Source of the DNA: JAAUTS01 sp038250235
Lineage (GTDB): Bacteria > Verrucomicrobiota > Verrucomicrobiia > Methylacidiphilales > JAAUTS01
Direction of reading: 5' to 3'
Assembly: GCA_038250235.1 (NCBI GenBank)
Contig: JBBSCO010000016.1
Span: forward strand, 1 to 53,631
Length of the DNA stretch: 53,631 nucleotides
Below the pieces are notes generated by a model. It was given only the letters and a program-made list of their open reading frames with translations. It was not told the origin of the DNA and made no database searches. A program made the position numbers and the translations under genes. Below, piece by piece: positions 40,997 to 49,409 of the stretch. The stretch's first letter is position 1. Every line of letters starts with the position of its first letter.

Positions 40997-42067
40997 TCAG
41001 AACAGGTCTTTCAACCGCTCACGGGTGTTTCGCAACAGCTTTTCCGTGTCCTCCCAATTAAGACAGGGATCCGTGACTGATTGTCCATAGCGCAGGTCTG
41101 AAATATCGGACGGAATCTTCTGGCTTCCCTCCTCCAGATAGCTTTCCAGCATCAGGCCAATCAGGTTGTCGTTTCCTTTCACCCGCTGCTCCACCACGCT
41201 CAGACAGACGTCCGTTTGGCGGGCGGGAACTTTGTTGGAATTGGCATGGCTGCAATCGACCGTAACCACCTTCGACAAGCCGGCCTGCTCCAGACGTTCC
41301 ACCGTTTCCCGGATGCTTTCCGGATCATAATTGGTGCGCTTATGCCCCCCACGCAGTACAATATGGCCCCAGGGATTGCCGTTGGTGCAGACGATGGAAG
41401 TGAATCCTTCCGGGTCAATGCCGAGAAAACTATGCTGGTTCATGGCCGCACCCATGGCATCAATCGCCACCTGCAGGCCGCCGTCCGTCCCGTTTTTGAA
41501 TCCCACTGGCATGCTCAGGCCACTGGCCATCTGGCGATGGGTCTGGGATTCCGTGGTGCGCGCACCAATGGCAGCCCAACTGATCAGTCCCGAGATATAC
41601 TGGGGCACGATCGGGTCCAGAAATTCCGTCGCCGTCGCCAGCCCCAGAGAATTGATTTCCAGGAGCAGGGCCCGGGCTTTCCTCAGACCGCTGCTGATGT
41701 CCGACGACCCATCCAGATGGGGATCATAGATGAGCCCCTTCCAGCCGATGGTTGTGCGTGGCTTTTCAAAATAAACACGCATCACAATATAGATCCGGTC
41801 CTCCACTTCCTTCTTCAGGATGCTTAGACGCCGGGCATACTCCAGAGCACCTTTCGGATCATGAATGGAGCAGGGCCCGACGATCACCAGCAGGCGTTTG
41901 TCCTGTTGCAAAAGGATGCGCTGCAGGGTCTGGCGGGATTCAACGATCCGCGAAAGCTGTTCTTCCGAAGCAGGATATTCCTCCTTCAACTCGGATGGAG
42001 ATGGCAATCGCTCAACACTGCGGACATTGATATTGTGAACCTGGGGCCGGGACATAGAACCAGACAT
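40997..42067 (-). CDS. aroG: DAHP synthase, class I (AroG/AroF/AroH type)
   Basis: 356 residues catalysing phosphoenolpyruvate plus erythrose-4-phosphate to DAHP, the first shikimate step. Diagnostic segments: LLVIVGPCSIHDPKGALEYA, RVYFEKPRTTIGWKGLIYDP (PEP and E4P binding), WAAIGARTTESQTHRQMASG, PVGFKNGTDGG and VDCSHANSNK (metal ligands). Length is right for the E. coli-type enzyme, which is normally feedback-regulated by an aromatic amino acid; specificity cannot be told. It lies 59 bp after the YbhN-type gene on the same strand, at the end of the ketosynthase gene set. Confidence 0.96.
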   Translation of the reverse strand: MSGSMSRPQVHNINVRSVERLPSPSELKEEYPASEEQLSRIVESRQTLQRILLQQDKRLLVIVGPCSIHDPKGALEYARRLSILKKEVEDRIYIVMRVYFEKPRTTIGWKGLIYDPHLDGSSDISSGLRKARALLLEINSLGLATATEFLDPIVPQYISGLISWAAIGARTTESQTHRQMASGLSMPVGFKNGTDGGLQVAIDAMGAAMNQHSFLGIDPEGFTSIVCTNGNPWGHIVLRGGHKRTNYDPESIRETVERLEQAGLSKVVTVDCSHANSNKVPARQTDVCLSVVEQRVKGNDNLIGLMLESYLEEGSQKIPSDISDLRYGQSVTDPCLNWEDTEKLLRNTRERLKDLF

Positions 42068-42126
42068 CCTACGGATTTCAATGGGCGGAGCCAGTAGAAA
42101 AAACCGGATTTACCCCAGAGGGGTCA

Positions 42127-43083
42127 TCACTCTTTTTTGGGTGCTGACCCGAAACGCAAATAGATCAATCCGCCCAGCATCCCCCAGATTAGGGTCACGG
42201 CATAAAACACCAGAGAAAGCGCTATGGACGTTTCCTTGGTAATGGCCACATAGGTCAGGAAATGCTGGAAAGCCAATTCCCGGATCCCCAACCCGCCAAC
42301 CGACGGCACAATCAGGGTAACCAAAGCCACCAACGGCAACACGGCGCTCAGATCCCAAAAATCCAGATCCAGACCCAGACCCAACGCAACTGAATAACAG
42401 CTTATAAGTAGAAAGAAATGGGCCGCCAACGATAATCCCAACCCTCCCCAGAAGCAGGGCCGGTGGCTCAGAAAAAAACGATAGGCCTCCCCCGCTTCAT
42501 CAAGACTCTGCCTCAGGGGCAGCCGGCTCCAGAAAGGCACCCAGCGCGACGGATGCCTCCAGGCACCCAATCCAAGAGCCGCCAACGTGAGGAAAAAAAT
42601 AATGAAATACAGAATCACCGCCATCCGCGTGGCCGGCTCCGCCGTCAGTGGCCCGATACGGGTCAGAATCAGCGTGGTCGAAACCATGAACATGGCCACA
42701 AATCCCAAAACCCGCTCCATCACAATTGACATGACCACCGTCGGTTTGATCAACGGATTTTCCCGCGCCACCAAAACGGCTTTGATCAGATCCCCTCCCA
42801 TCGCTCCCGGCATGAAGGTATTGGCGAAAAGCCCGATCAAGGTCAACTGGGTGGTTCTCAACCAGCCCAGATCCGCCCCACCGGTTCTGAGAAGAAGATG
42901 CCAGCGGCAGATCCCGAACGCAGTCGTGAGCCCATAGGCCAGCAGTGCGACCCAGAGCCAACCGAATTCTGCCCGCTTCACCGCATCCGTGATGTGCGCC
43001 CAGTCCTTGAAGAAACACAGATACCCAATAACCCCCAAGGTGATGACAATACGGAGGATTAATGACCAGGAAGGGCGCGACAT
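42127..43083 (-). CDS. YbhN/UPF0104-family membrane protein (LPG-synthase/flippase-like)
   Basis: 318 residues with about eight membrane helices of the lysylphosphatidylglycerol-synthetase TM-region family. Recognisable are LILRIVITLGVIGYLCFFKD, KRAEFGWLWVALLAYGLTTA, FANTFMPGAMGGDLIKAVLV, VMERVLGFVAMFMVSTTLIL and VPSVGGLGIRELAFQHFLTY. Such proteins move or modify lipids, often glycolipids or isoprenoid carriers. It sits 74 bp after the ketosynthase gene; a role in exporting or anchoring that cluster's product is only a hypothesis. Confidence 0.85.
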   Translation of the reverse strand: MSRPSWSLILRIVITLGVIGYLCFFKDWAHITDAVKRAEFGWLWVALLAYGLTTAFGICRWHLLLRTGGADLGWLRTTQLTLIGLFANTFMPGAMGGDLIKAVLVARENPLIKPTVVMSIVMERVLGFVAMFMVSTTLILTRIGPLTAEPATRMAVILYFIIFFLTLAALGLGAWRHPSRWVPFWSRLPLRQSLDEAGEAYRFFLSHRPCFWGGLGLSLAAHFFLLISCYSVALGLGLDLDFWDLSAVLPLVALVTLIVPSVGGLGIRELAFQHFLTYVAITKETSIALSLVFYAVTLIWGMLGGLIYLRFGSAPKKE

Positions 43084-43157
43084 AAAGGAAAACTCTGAAC
43101 TTAGAACCTAGGTCAGGGATTGGGAAGATAAAGCATGGAATGGCGGCTTGGTCACTA

Positions 43158-44393
43158 TCATGGATAAGCCCCGAGAATCAAACAGGCATTCTGGCCCCCG
43201 AATCCAAAGGAGTTTTTCAGAACAGTTCGCAGCTCCCGGATCGGCAGACTCTCCCTGACATAGTTCAGCTCCAAACCCTCCTCCGGCTCCTCCAGATTCA
43301 AACATACCGGCAAAAACTGCTTCTTCAAAACCAAAACAGAAGCAACCACTTCCAACGCACCAGCCGCCATGGATAGATGGCCGAAGTAAGGTTTCAAGGA
43401 ACTGAGTGGAATTCGTCCAGCTTTTTCACCCAACGCTCTCTTGATCGACGCCGCCTCCGCCCGGTCATTGGCAGGAGTTCCGGTCCCATGCGCCTGGATG
43501 TAATCCAGCGCCTCTGCTTTCATTCCCGCCCGCTCCAAGGCCTGCCGGATGCAAAGCGCCGCCCCCTCCCCATCCGGATGGGGATCAGTCAGCCGGTAGG
43601 CATCCGTGGTCGTCGCTGCGGAATGCACTTCCGCCAACACCTCCGCCCCCCGGGCCCGCGCCCGCTCCAGGGTCTCCATCACAACAAAACCCGCCCCTTC
43701 CCCGATGACAAAACCTCTGCGCCCCGCATCAAATGGTCGACAAGCCCGGCCCGGCTCCCGCTCAAACCCCACAGCCAGCGCCCCCAGTTTGTCATAGCCG
43801 ATGATGCCGGGGACATGCAGCCGCGAGTCGGCGCCACCCGCCAGACAGACCCCGCAGCGGCCCGACTGCAGATCCTGCCAGGCCCGTCCGAGTGCCTGCG
43901 TTGAAGCGGCACATGCTGACAAATAACTAGATACTCCTAACGCCGGACGGAAGCAGTATCGCAGCACGTCCTCCCCATGGCCGCAGCCGGTTCTTCGGGT
44001 AAATTGTTCCTCCAGGCCTCCTTCTTCCCGCAGGAGGACGCGCAGCTCTGCAAAATCATAAGGGCCCCACCCCACACTGGCATGGATCTTAAGATCGGCG
44101 TTATCCTTCCCCGCCTGCAACCCCGCCTGCTCCCAGGCTTCAGAGGCAGCCATCAATGCCATCCGCGCCGCACGCGTTACGGCCGGAAAGGTCTCGTCCC
44201 CTCCCGGCAGCAGTTCAGGGGCCGAGGCCCCGATGCGGCAAGGAAGATCTTTGTCCAATCCTGGCTGGAAACGGATGGCACTTCCCTCGTTTTTCAGACC
44301 CCGCAACAAATGCCCCAGCCCGGCCCCGTAAGCACTGACAGCTCCGAGTCCCGTAATAACAATGCGTTGCCGGTCTGCTCTCAACCATTTCAC
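43158..44393 (-). CDS. Beta-ketoacyl-ACP synthase (FabF-like)
   Basis: 411 residues, thiolase-fold condensing enzyme. Active-site Cys in YLSACAASTQALG, first His in IQAHGTGTPANDRAEAASIK and second His in KPYFGHLSMAAGALEV form the complete Cys-His-His triad. VITGLGAVSAYGAGLGHLLR is the usual start and FGFGGQNACLILG the usual end. It elongates an acyl chain on ACP. The start overlaps the ACP stop by ATGA, so it works with the adjacent ACP; the cysteine-less partner at 45392 could form a KS-CLF-type pair with it. Confidence 0.93.
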   Translation of the reverse strand: MKWLRADRQRIVITGLGAVSAYGAGLGHLLRGLKNEGSAIRFQPGLDKDLPCRIGASAPELLPGGDETFPAVTRAARMALMAASEAWEQAGLQAGKDNADLKIHASVGWGPYDFAELRVLLREEGGLEEQFTRRTGCGHGEDVLRYCFRPALGVSSYLSACAASTQALGRAWQDLQSGRCGVCLAGGADSRLHVPGIIGYDKLGALAVGFEREPGRACRPFDAGRRGFVIGEGAGFVVMETLERARARGAEVLAEVHSAATTTDAYRLTDPHPDGEGAALCIRQALERAGMKAEALDYIQAHGTGTPANDRAEAASIKRALGEKAGRIPLSSLKPYFGHLSMAAGALEVVASVLVLKKQFLPVCLNLEEPEEGLELNYVRESLPIRELRTVLKNSFGFGGQNACLILGAYP

Positions 44394-44662
44394 CCGCGTT
44401 GGGAAATTTGTTTGGCCGCAATGTATTCCGCCACCTGGCGGACAGTCAATTGCCGCAGTTCAGCCGCCTTCCCCTCGAACAACTCACCCTGCGGAATCTG
44501 TATGCCGAAACATTTCTCCAACCGGAAGGTAAGATCCACCAGATCGAGCGATTCCGCACCCAGATCCGAAACGATCCTGCTGTCCGGAATGATCTCCCCG
44601 GCATCCCGGCCCAGGGCTGCGACAATTTCACGATGCAACAGTTCATCGATAGTTTCGGGCAT
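44390..44662 (-). CDS. Acyl carrier protein
   Basis: 90 residues. The phosphopantetheine site is Ser in DLGAESLDLVDL, followed by FRLEKCFGIQIPQGELFE, typical ACP helices II-III. The Leu after the Ser and the acidic helix fit fatty-acid or type II PKS carriers. It starts at 44662; the upstream extension has no domain. It lies 16 bp after the SDR gene and overlaps the ketosynthase by ATGA, so it is a dedicated carrier for this cluster. Confidence 0.93.
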   Translation of the reverse strand: MPETIDELLHREIVAALGRDAGEIIPDSRIVSDLGAESLDLVDLTFRLEKCFGIQIPQGELFEGKAAELRQLTVRQVAEYIAAKQISQRG

Positions 44663-44678
44663 AAGGGAGACAAGGGTA

Positions 44679-45395
44679 TCACATGCCCAGGCCTCCATCG
44701 ACATGAAAAATCTGGCCTGTCATATACGAAGCCTTGTCCGAACAAAGAAACACTGCCGCCTCCGCGATCTCTTCCTTGGTTCCCCAGCGTCCAGCAGGAA
44801 TCCTTCCCAGAATCCGCTCTCTCTGCCCCTCGTCTATGTCACGGACCATGGCCGAATCCAAAAACCCGGGGGCGATGGCATTGACCCGGATTCGTCTCGG
44901 CGCCAGTTCCACCGCCAGGGCGCGGGTCAGACTCTCTACCCCTCCTTTACATGTCGCATACACCGCCTGCCCCGGTAGCGGCGATGACGCGGCAAGGGAA
45001 GAAATGTTCAGAAGGCAGCCCCGGCGACGGGAAATCATCCCCGGAATCGCCGCGCGGCAGACCAACAGCACTCCACCCAGATTCACCCCCAATAGGCGCT
45101 GTAGTTCCGCTTCGCCCAGGCCCGGAAGCAGGGCATTTGTAGCCGCACCCGCATTGTTGATTAACACATCAATCGACCCCATCTTCTCCTCCACCGCACG
45201 AACCGCCGGTCCGACGCTTTCCGGATCGGTCAAATCCACTGGAACGGAAACAACAACACCTTCTGGAGCGGAACGCCGGTGGACCAGTGCCGCCACACGG
45301 GCCCCCTGCCGCATGAAAGCACGGCAAAGCACCGATCCCAACTCGCCTCCCGCCCCGGTAATCAGGACATTGTGATTTTCAAAATCCGTTTTCAT
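44679..45395 (-). CDS. SDR-family 3-oxoacyl-ACP reductase (FabG-like)
   Basis: 238 residues. The Rossmann motif is TGAGGELG, followed by NNAGAATN, catalytic Ser in LNISSLAASS and the YATCK (YxxxK) motif. NAIAPGFLDSAMVRD and the C-terminal SYMTGQIFHVDGG are typical FabG. It reduces the beta-keto group after condensation. Its start overlaps the stop of the KS-like gene by ATGA, and the ACP follows after 16 bp. No dehydratase or enoyl reductase is in the set. Confidence 0.93.
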   Translation of the reverse strand: MKTDFENHNVLITGAGGELGSVLCRAFMRQGARVAALVHRRSAPEGVVVSVPVDLTDPESVGPAVRAVEEKMGSIDVLINNAGAATNALLPGLGEAELQRLLGVNLGGVLLVCRAAIPGMISRRRGCLLNISSLAASSPLPGQAVYATCKGGVESLTRALAVELAPRRIRVNAIAPGFLDSAMVRDIDEGQRERILGRIPAGRWGTKEEIAEAAVFLCSDKASYMTGQIFHVDGGLGM

Positions 45396-46261
45396 CCAGC
45401 AGCACTCCCGGTTTTTTTCATCCCAGCCCCAGTGCCCTCAACACGCGAAGTTAAGGCCAACACCAGAAGATCCATTACGCAGCCACAGAATCCGAAACAA
45501 TTCTCCACCCGCCCCTCCAAATCCGGACATTCTCCGGCCTTGCTCTGCGTCAGCGTCCCCAGCAGGGAAGCCCCCCGCCGCCTGGCATGCTCCATCGACT
45601 CCAGCACCAGCATCACCGCCGCCTCACCCCGGACCCTGCTTCCTTCCTGCTCCATCGCCGCCAGGCCCACAGGACTGAACCACGCTTCCGTCGCCCCCAC
45701 TAACATGACGTCCGCCTCGCCATCGGCTATAGAATCCATCGCATCCTGCAAGGCCTGCCCTCCCCTCAACGAGGTCAGAACAGGTCCCCGGGCCTGGAAT
45801 TGAATGGAGAGATGGGAGGCCGGCATGTTGGGCAGACGCCCGAGCAGCCAGAGTGGATTCAGCCCGTTCCGTAATTGGCTAACAATTGATTCATTCCCTT
45901 CTGAATCGAACACGTCCGCCAGTTGCTCCTCTCCTACTTCAGGCATTCCCACCGCCAGGCTGACACCGCAGCGATCCGGTAGAAAAAAACCGGGCTTCCC
46001 CGCCTGCCCCACCGCTTCCCTCGCGGCCTGAAGCGCCTGCTTTCCCCGCCGGTCCAGAAACTTCAACGCCTTGCGCTGATACAAGAAGGGTGTGGGATCC
46101 AGTTCCGGAGCCACCACCCCGCGTCTTCCCCCGCCGAGATCCCGCGCAAACCCTTTATTTTCTGCCAGTGCCCGGAGTGACGCGTCATGACCCACACCCG
46201 CCCCGGTAATCATGCCGCAGCCGGTCAGGGCAAAACTCTGCTCTTCATTCATCGAACCCAT
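45392..46261 (-). CDS. Ketosynthase-like protein without catalytic cysteine (chain-length-factor-like)
   Basis: 289 residues showing an N-terminal thiolase fold (FALTGCGMITGAGVGHDASL; QARGPVLTSLRGGQALQDAM; ADVMLVGATEAWFSPVGLAA; GEAAVMLVLESMEHARRRGA). The nucleophile region reads SLRGGQAL where ketosynthases have a TACA/S-type Cys, so the Cys is missing, and the C-terminal histidine half (HGTGT, GH) is absent. This suggests a chain-length factor or structural partner, as in type II PKS and aryl-polyene ApeO-ApeC pairs. It is first of the operon; the ATG at 46261 has GAGGGG about 12 bp upstream. Confidence 0.75.
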   Translation of the reverse strand: MGSMNEEQSFALTGCGMITGAGVGHDASLRALAENKGFARDLGGGRRGVVAPELDPTPFLYQRKALKFLDRRGKQALQAAREAVGQAGKPGFFLPDRCGVSLAVGMPEVGEEQLADVFDSEGNESIVSQLRNGLNPLWLLGRLPNMPASHLSIQFQARGPVLTSLRGGQALQDAMDSIADGEADVMLVGATEAWFSPVGLAAMEQEGSRVRGEAAVMLVLESMEHARRRGASLLGTLTQSKAGECPDLEGRVENCFGFCGCVMDLLVLALTSRVEGTGAGMKKTGSAAG

Positions 46262-46382
46262 TCAATCTAAACCCCTCATGGAAAGAAAGTTGAAAAGATT
46301 CCAATGTCTTTGGTCGCTGATCTGAATTTTTTTTGAATCTCCCGCCGCCGCCCTGCGTCGTATTGTGCGAAGAACATTCGTT

Positions 46383-46688
46383 ATGAAAAAAAGATTATTG
46401 ATTGGATTAGGTTGTTTGGCTTTCTGCGCAGCAGGAGCTTTCACGGAAGCCCAGGCCGGCGTTCAGGTTTCCATTAACCTGGGAGGATCACGCCCTTATT
46501 ACTATTACGCCCCGCCGCCGGTTTACTACGGTTATTACCCGCCCGTGGTGAGCTACCGCCGACCTGCCGTCATTTACTCCAGCCCCCGGTTCCACTCAAG
46601 GCCCCAGGCTTTCCACCCCCAGCGCCAGTATTTTTACCAACCACAGCGCCGGGGCTACGTTTATCAACGTCCCTACGTCTGCCGCTGA
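46383..46688 (+). CDS. Secreted Tyr/Pro-rich small protein
   Basis: 101 residues. A clear signal peptide (MKKRLLIGLGCLAFCAAGAF, then TEAQAG) is followed by a strand VQVSINLGG and a low-complexity stretch rich in Tyr, Pro, Arg and Gln (RPYYYYAPPPVYYGYYPPVV; PQRQYFYQPQRRGYVYQRPY). Such proteins are usually outer-surface or cell-wall-associated, but no family is recognised. It is divergent from the ketosynthase-type operon, sharing a 121-bp spacer. Confidence 0.75.
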   Translation: MKKRLLIGLGCLAFCAAGAFTEAQAGVQVSINLGGSRPYYYYAPPPVYYGYYPPVVSYRRPAVIYSSPRFHSRPQAFHPQRQYFYQPQRRGYVYQRPYVCR

Positions 46689-46694
46689 GCGCAT

Positions 46695-46718
46695 CCCCTC
46701 CTTTCCAGCCCGGAGGGG
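46695..46718. terminator. Candidate hairpin between convergent genes
   Basis: CCCCTCC and GGAGGGG form a 7-bp stem around a 10-base loop between the ends of the Tyr/Pro-rich gene and the DUF62 gene. There is no T-run, so this is only a weak bidirectional terminator candidate. Confidence 0.3.
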
Positions 46719-46733
46719 GGGGGACGAACCGGA

Positions 46734-47639
46734 TCAATGCTGGATCACGATGGGTTCGCCGGCCTTGAGACCGGTCGAGGCGGCAGCACTGCCCTCACGC
46801 AGCTTGATCTCAAATTCGCCGTCCGCATTGATCAGACAGTAAAGTCGGTTCGCAGGCGCCTCGGCAGCACTCTGGATATAGGGGCAGGACACCGTCTTCC
46901 CCTTGAAGCTGATTTTCAAGAGCTTGCCCTTCGACTGGGTGGAGATATTTTCCGCACGAATGTTGGTCAGGAGATTGCCGTTACGGTCCGCATGGATGAC
47001 CATGCCGTTTGTTTTGTTTCCCAGAGTCGTCGGTGAAATGTTTTTTAAACGGGTGATTTCCTTCAACCGCGGTCCAAACTTCGCCGGATCCGTTCCGGCT
47101 GCAAGATGGGCCGCCACCGGACCAAAAATATCGCGTCCCTGCATCTCTCTTGTGATGCCTCCTGGACGAAAATAGTCGGCATTTTCCAGCTGGATCGCCT
47201 GATCCACCAGTTCCCGTCCAACCACATGGGTGAAAATCCCATTGTCCGGCCCGATCAGGTATTTGCCCGCCTGCGTCAGGATAAGCACAGGCTTGTGCGA
47301 TGAACCGTTCCCCGCATCCATCACCATGATAAACAGGGTTCCGGAAGGAAAGGATGCGACGGTTTTATCAAAAAGATAACTCGCCTCAAGAAGATTATTG
47401 CCCTGGTTCTCATGACTCAGATCCACCAGTCTGACCGAAGGATTGATGCTTAGCAGCGCACCTTTCATCTGGGCCACCTGCGCATCGCGGTTGCCCAGTT
47501 CGCTTGACAGCACTACCAGGGGCCAGGACGATGCTGAATTCCCTTTTTTTCCGCAGGAGACAAGCATAGGTCCCGCCATTACAAAACACAGTCCGGACAC
47601 CAGGCACGAGTTCTTAAATATAGAAGAGTAATTGTTCAC
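46734..47639 (-). CDS. SAM hydroxide adenosyltransferase (DUF62) family protein with lipoprotein signal
   Basis: 301 residues. The core matches the DUF62 family: LGNRDAQVAQMKGALLSINP, VRLVDLSHENQGNNLLEASY, FIMVMDAGNG, IGPDNGIFTHV and the C-terminal domain HADRNGNLLTNI. The family cleaves S-adenosylmethionine to adenosine and methionine, or makes fluoro/chloro derivatives in special members. Here an N-terminal export signal with lipobox MLVSC (Cys29) precedes the domain, which is unusual. Some conserved positions differ: the TDFG-like segment reads SSELG and the usual VDPGVG reads MDAGNG. Activity is therefore uncertain. Confidence 0.82.
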   Translation of the reverse strand: MNNYSSIFKNSCLVSGLCFVMAGPMLVSCGKKGNSASSWPLVVLSSELGNRDAQVAQMKGALLSINPSVRLVDLSHENQGNNLLEASYLFDKTVASFPSGTLFIMVMDAGNGSSHKPVLILTQAGKYLIGPDNGIFTHVVGRELVDQAIQLENADYFRPGGITREMQGRDIFGPVAAHLAAGTDPAKFGPRLKEITRLKNISPTTLGNKTNGMVIHADRNGNLLTNIRAENISTQSKGKLLKISFKGKTVSCPYIQSAAEAPANRLYCLINADGEFEIKLREGSAAASTGLKAGEPIVIQH

Positions 47640-47835
47640 CAGCCACCATCATAACAAAGCTCCGTGAACATACAAGAAGACGATCCCTCCACTTTGAGGC
47701 CGCCCCCCAGTCCGCCGCGTTCAGACCAATTGTTGCAAAAAGAGTTTCCGTGGCCTATTATGAGATTGCGTCTCCGGATGGCTTATTTATTGTTTTGTAC
47801 AGTTTTTTTCCACAGAATCAATCACTACACGGATC

Positions 47836-48726
47836 ATGAGCAGCTCTTCCCTCCCGGACCATCTCCAAGTTCACAGCCAATCCCAGGATACGGGCTGCCT
47901 TCTGGTCGAAAGCTCCGAGGGCGTTGCCGTCATCTACCTTTTGGACGGCGATGTGGTCTATGCCGAAGCCAAAGAAACCCAGGGGCTGGTCGGCGTCTTT
48001 ATCCCCATGGCATGGGAAGATGCCAAAATAACCTGGCAGCCGCGGGTCCGCCCCCCGAAGGTTCTCTTCAAGCATTCCGTGGATGAACTCCTCTTTCAGT
48101 ATGCCCAGTTGGAAGACAGCGCCCAGGTTGACCAGGATTTTATCTTCGAAAACTTCACCTCCACCCCCGCCAATTCCGCCAGCAACGTCAAATTGATGGA
48201 TCTCAGCCTGTATGAAGTCAGCTTCGAGGTCCTCAACAGCTCATTCCAAGGCTTTCAATTTATCGTGGACCGGCCGGAACTGCTCGTCGGTCGCCTGGAG
48301 GATTGCCATGTCATCCTCCCCGACGGATCCGTCTCCGGCCACCACTGCCGCATCCTGATGGAAGACCATTGCATGCGCGTCATCGATATGGGCTCCACCA
48401 ACGGAACCATCATCAACGGCGAATTGATTTCCGATTCCCTCCTGCAGGTCGGCGACGAATTCCAGATAGGTGCCATCGCCCTTTCCATGCACTTCAAAAT
48501 GCGGCGCAAACTGGAGCCTATCCTCGTATTAGAGGAACCCGCCCAGCCCTTCGTTATATCGGAACAGCGCCCCTCCTTCAACACTGCCAAGATCGATCCC
48601 AAACTTCTGACCAAAAAAACCTCCAAGGTCACCGGCCCCATCACTTGGAAAAATCTCACTGGCGAGCCCCCAAAAAAATCCGCCCCCAACAACAGCCTTT
48701 TTTCCAAAGTGTTCGGAAAGAAATGA
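47836..48726 (+). CDS. DUF4388-FHA domain protein
   Basis: 296 residues. The N-terminal DUF4388 (PATAN-like) half has LVESSEGVAVIYLLDGDVVY, AEAKETQGL and KHSVDELLFQYAQLEDSAQV (about 1-105). The FHA domain (about 135-225) contains LLVGRLEDCHVILPDGSVSG, HHCRIL and VIDMGSTNGTIINGELI, the classic GR...S.H...NGT phosphothreonine-binding loops. The C-terminus is a basic, disordered tail. It suggests a phosphorylation-dependent adaptor, but no Ser/Thr kinase is in the window. Confidence 0.9.
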   Translation: MSSSSLPDHLQVHSQSQDTGCLLVESSEGVAVIYLLDGDVVYAEAKETQGLVGVFIPMAWEDAKITWQPRVRPPKVLFKHSVDELLFQYAQLEDSAQVDQDFIFENFTSTPANSASNVKLMDLSLYEVSFEVLNSSFQGFQFIVDRPELLVGRLEDCHVILPDGSVSGHHCRILMEDHCMRVIDMGSTNGTIINGELISDSLLQVGDEFQIGAIALSMHFKMRRKLEPILVLEEPAQPFVISEQRPSFNTAKIDPKLLTKKTSKVTGPITWKNLTGEPPKKSAPNNSLFSKVFGKK

Positions 48727-48770
48727 TCATCGATTTTATCGATCTTTCCCCAAAGTTTATCGATTAGGGG
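48727..48770. promoter_or_regulatory. Three ATCGAT repeats between FHA and lipase genes
   Basis: ATCGAT occurs at 48729-48734, 48738-48743 and 48759-48764. Each is its own reverse complement. They are compactly arranged before the operon at 48801 and could be an operator. Confidence 0.25.
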
Positions 48771-48800
48771 AATTCCGCTTTCCGTGGCAACCTCTTTTCC

Positions 48801-49409
48801 ATGAAAGTCTGCACCACTTGGTTGCTCGATGGCTGGCTGGGCTCCCCCAGGAGACTGGCCCGCCTGCAACGCAACCTTAGCCCCACCCCCGGCTCCTGCC
48901 GGATCTGGAACTACGACACCAGCGGACATTCCTCCCTGGAATCCCTAGCCCTCAACCTGTCCTCCGAAATCGCCGCCTCCCCGGATCCGGTCAATCTCGT
49001 GGGCTTCAGTATGGGTGGCATCGTCATCCGCGAGGCCCTCCGTCAAAACCCGGCCCTTCCCGTCCGATCCATCACCTGCCTGAACACCCCCCATCATGGC
49101 ACCGCCCCGGCCCTGTTCCTCTCCCGGACTGCCCTACGGGAACTCCGTCCCGGCTGCCCTTTTCTCCAACGCCTCAACAACACGCGCTGCCCCGTTCCTT
49201 TCCTGAACCTCTGGTGCCCCGGCGACCTTGTTGTCATCCCTGGCCGGAATGCCCGGCACCCGGAAGCTGACGAAGAAATCTGCTCCTGGATGCCTGCCCA
49301 CGTCTGGCCCCTCTTTTCAGGGGATCTCCACCGGACCATCAAGAGCTTCCTTGATTCCGCTCCTTCGAAAAAAACGGTTGGTCAACGCGAAAACCTGCAA
49401 ATGATATGA
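48801..49409 (+). CDS. Lipase-like alpha/beta hydrolase
   Basis: 202 residues. The nucleophile elbow is GFSMGG (VNLVGFSMGGIVIREALRQN), followed by ITCLNTPHHGTAPA, the conserved sequence after the nucleophile in lipase/esterase relatives. The acid is in NLWCPGDLVVIPG, and His candidates lie in HVWPLFSGDLHR. It is short, with no signal peptide seen, so cytoplasmic. The start ATG is at 48801. The end overlaps the DUF2157 gene by ATGA, indicating an operon with the two genes that follow. Confidence 0.85.
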   Translation: MKVCTTWLLDGWLGSPRRLARLQRNLSPTPGSCRIWNYDTSGHSSLESLALNLSSEIAASPDPVNLVGFSMGGIVIREALRQNPALPVRSITCLNTPHHGTAPALFLSRTALRELRPGCPFLQRLNNTRCPVPFLNLWCPGDLVVIPGRNARHPEADEEICSWMPAHVWPLFSGDLHRTIKSFLDSAPSKKTVGQRENLQMI

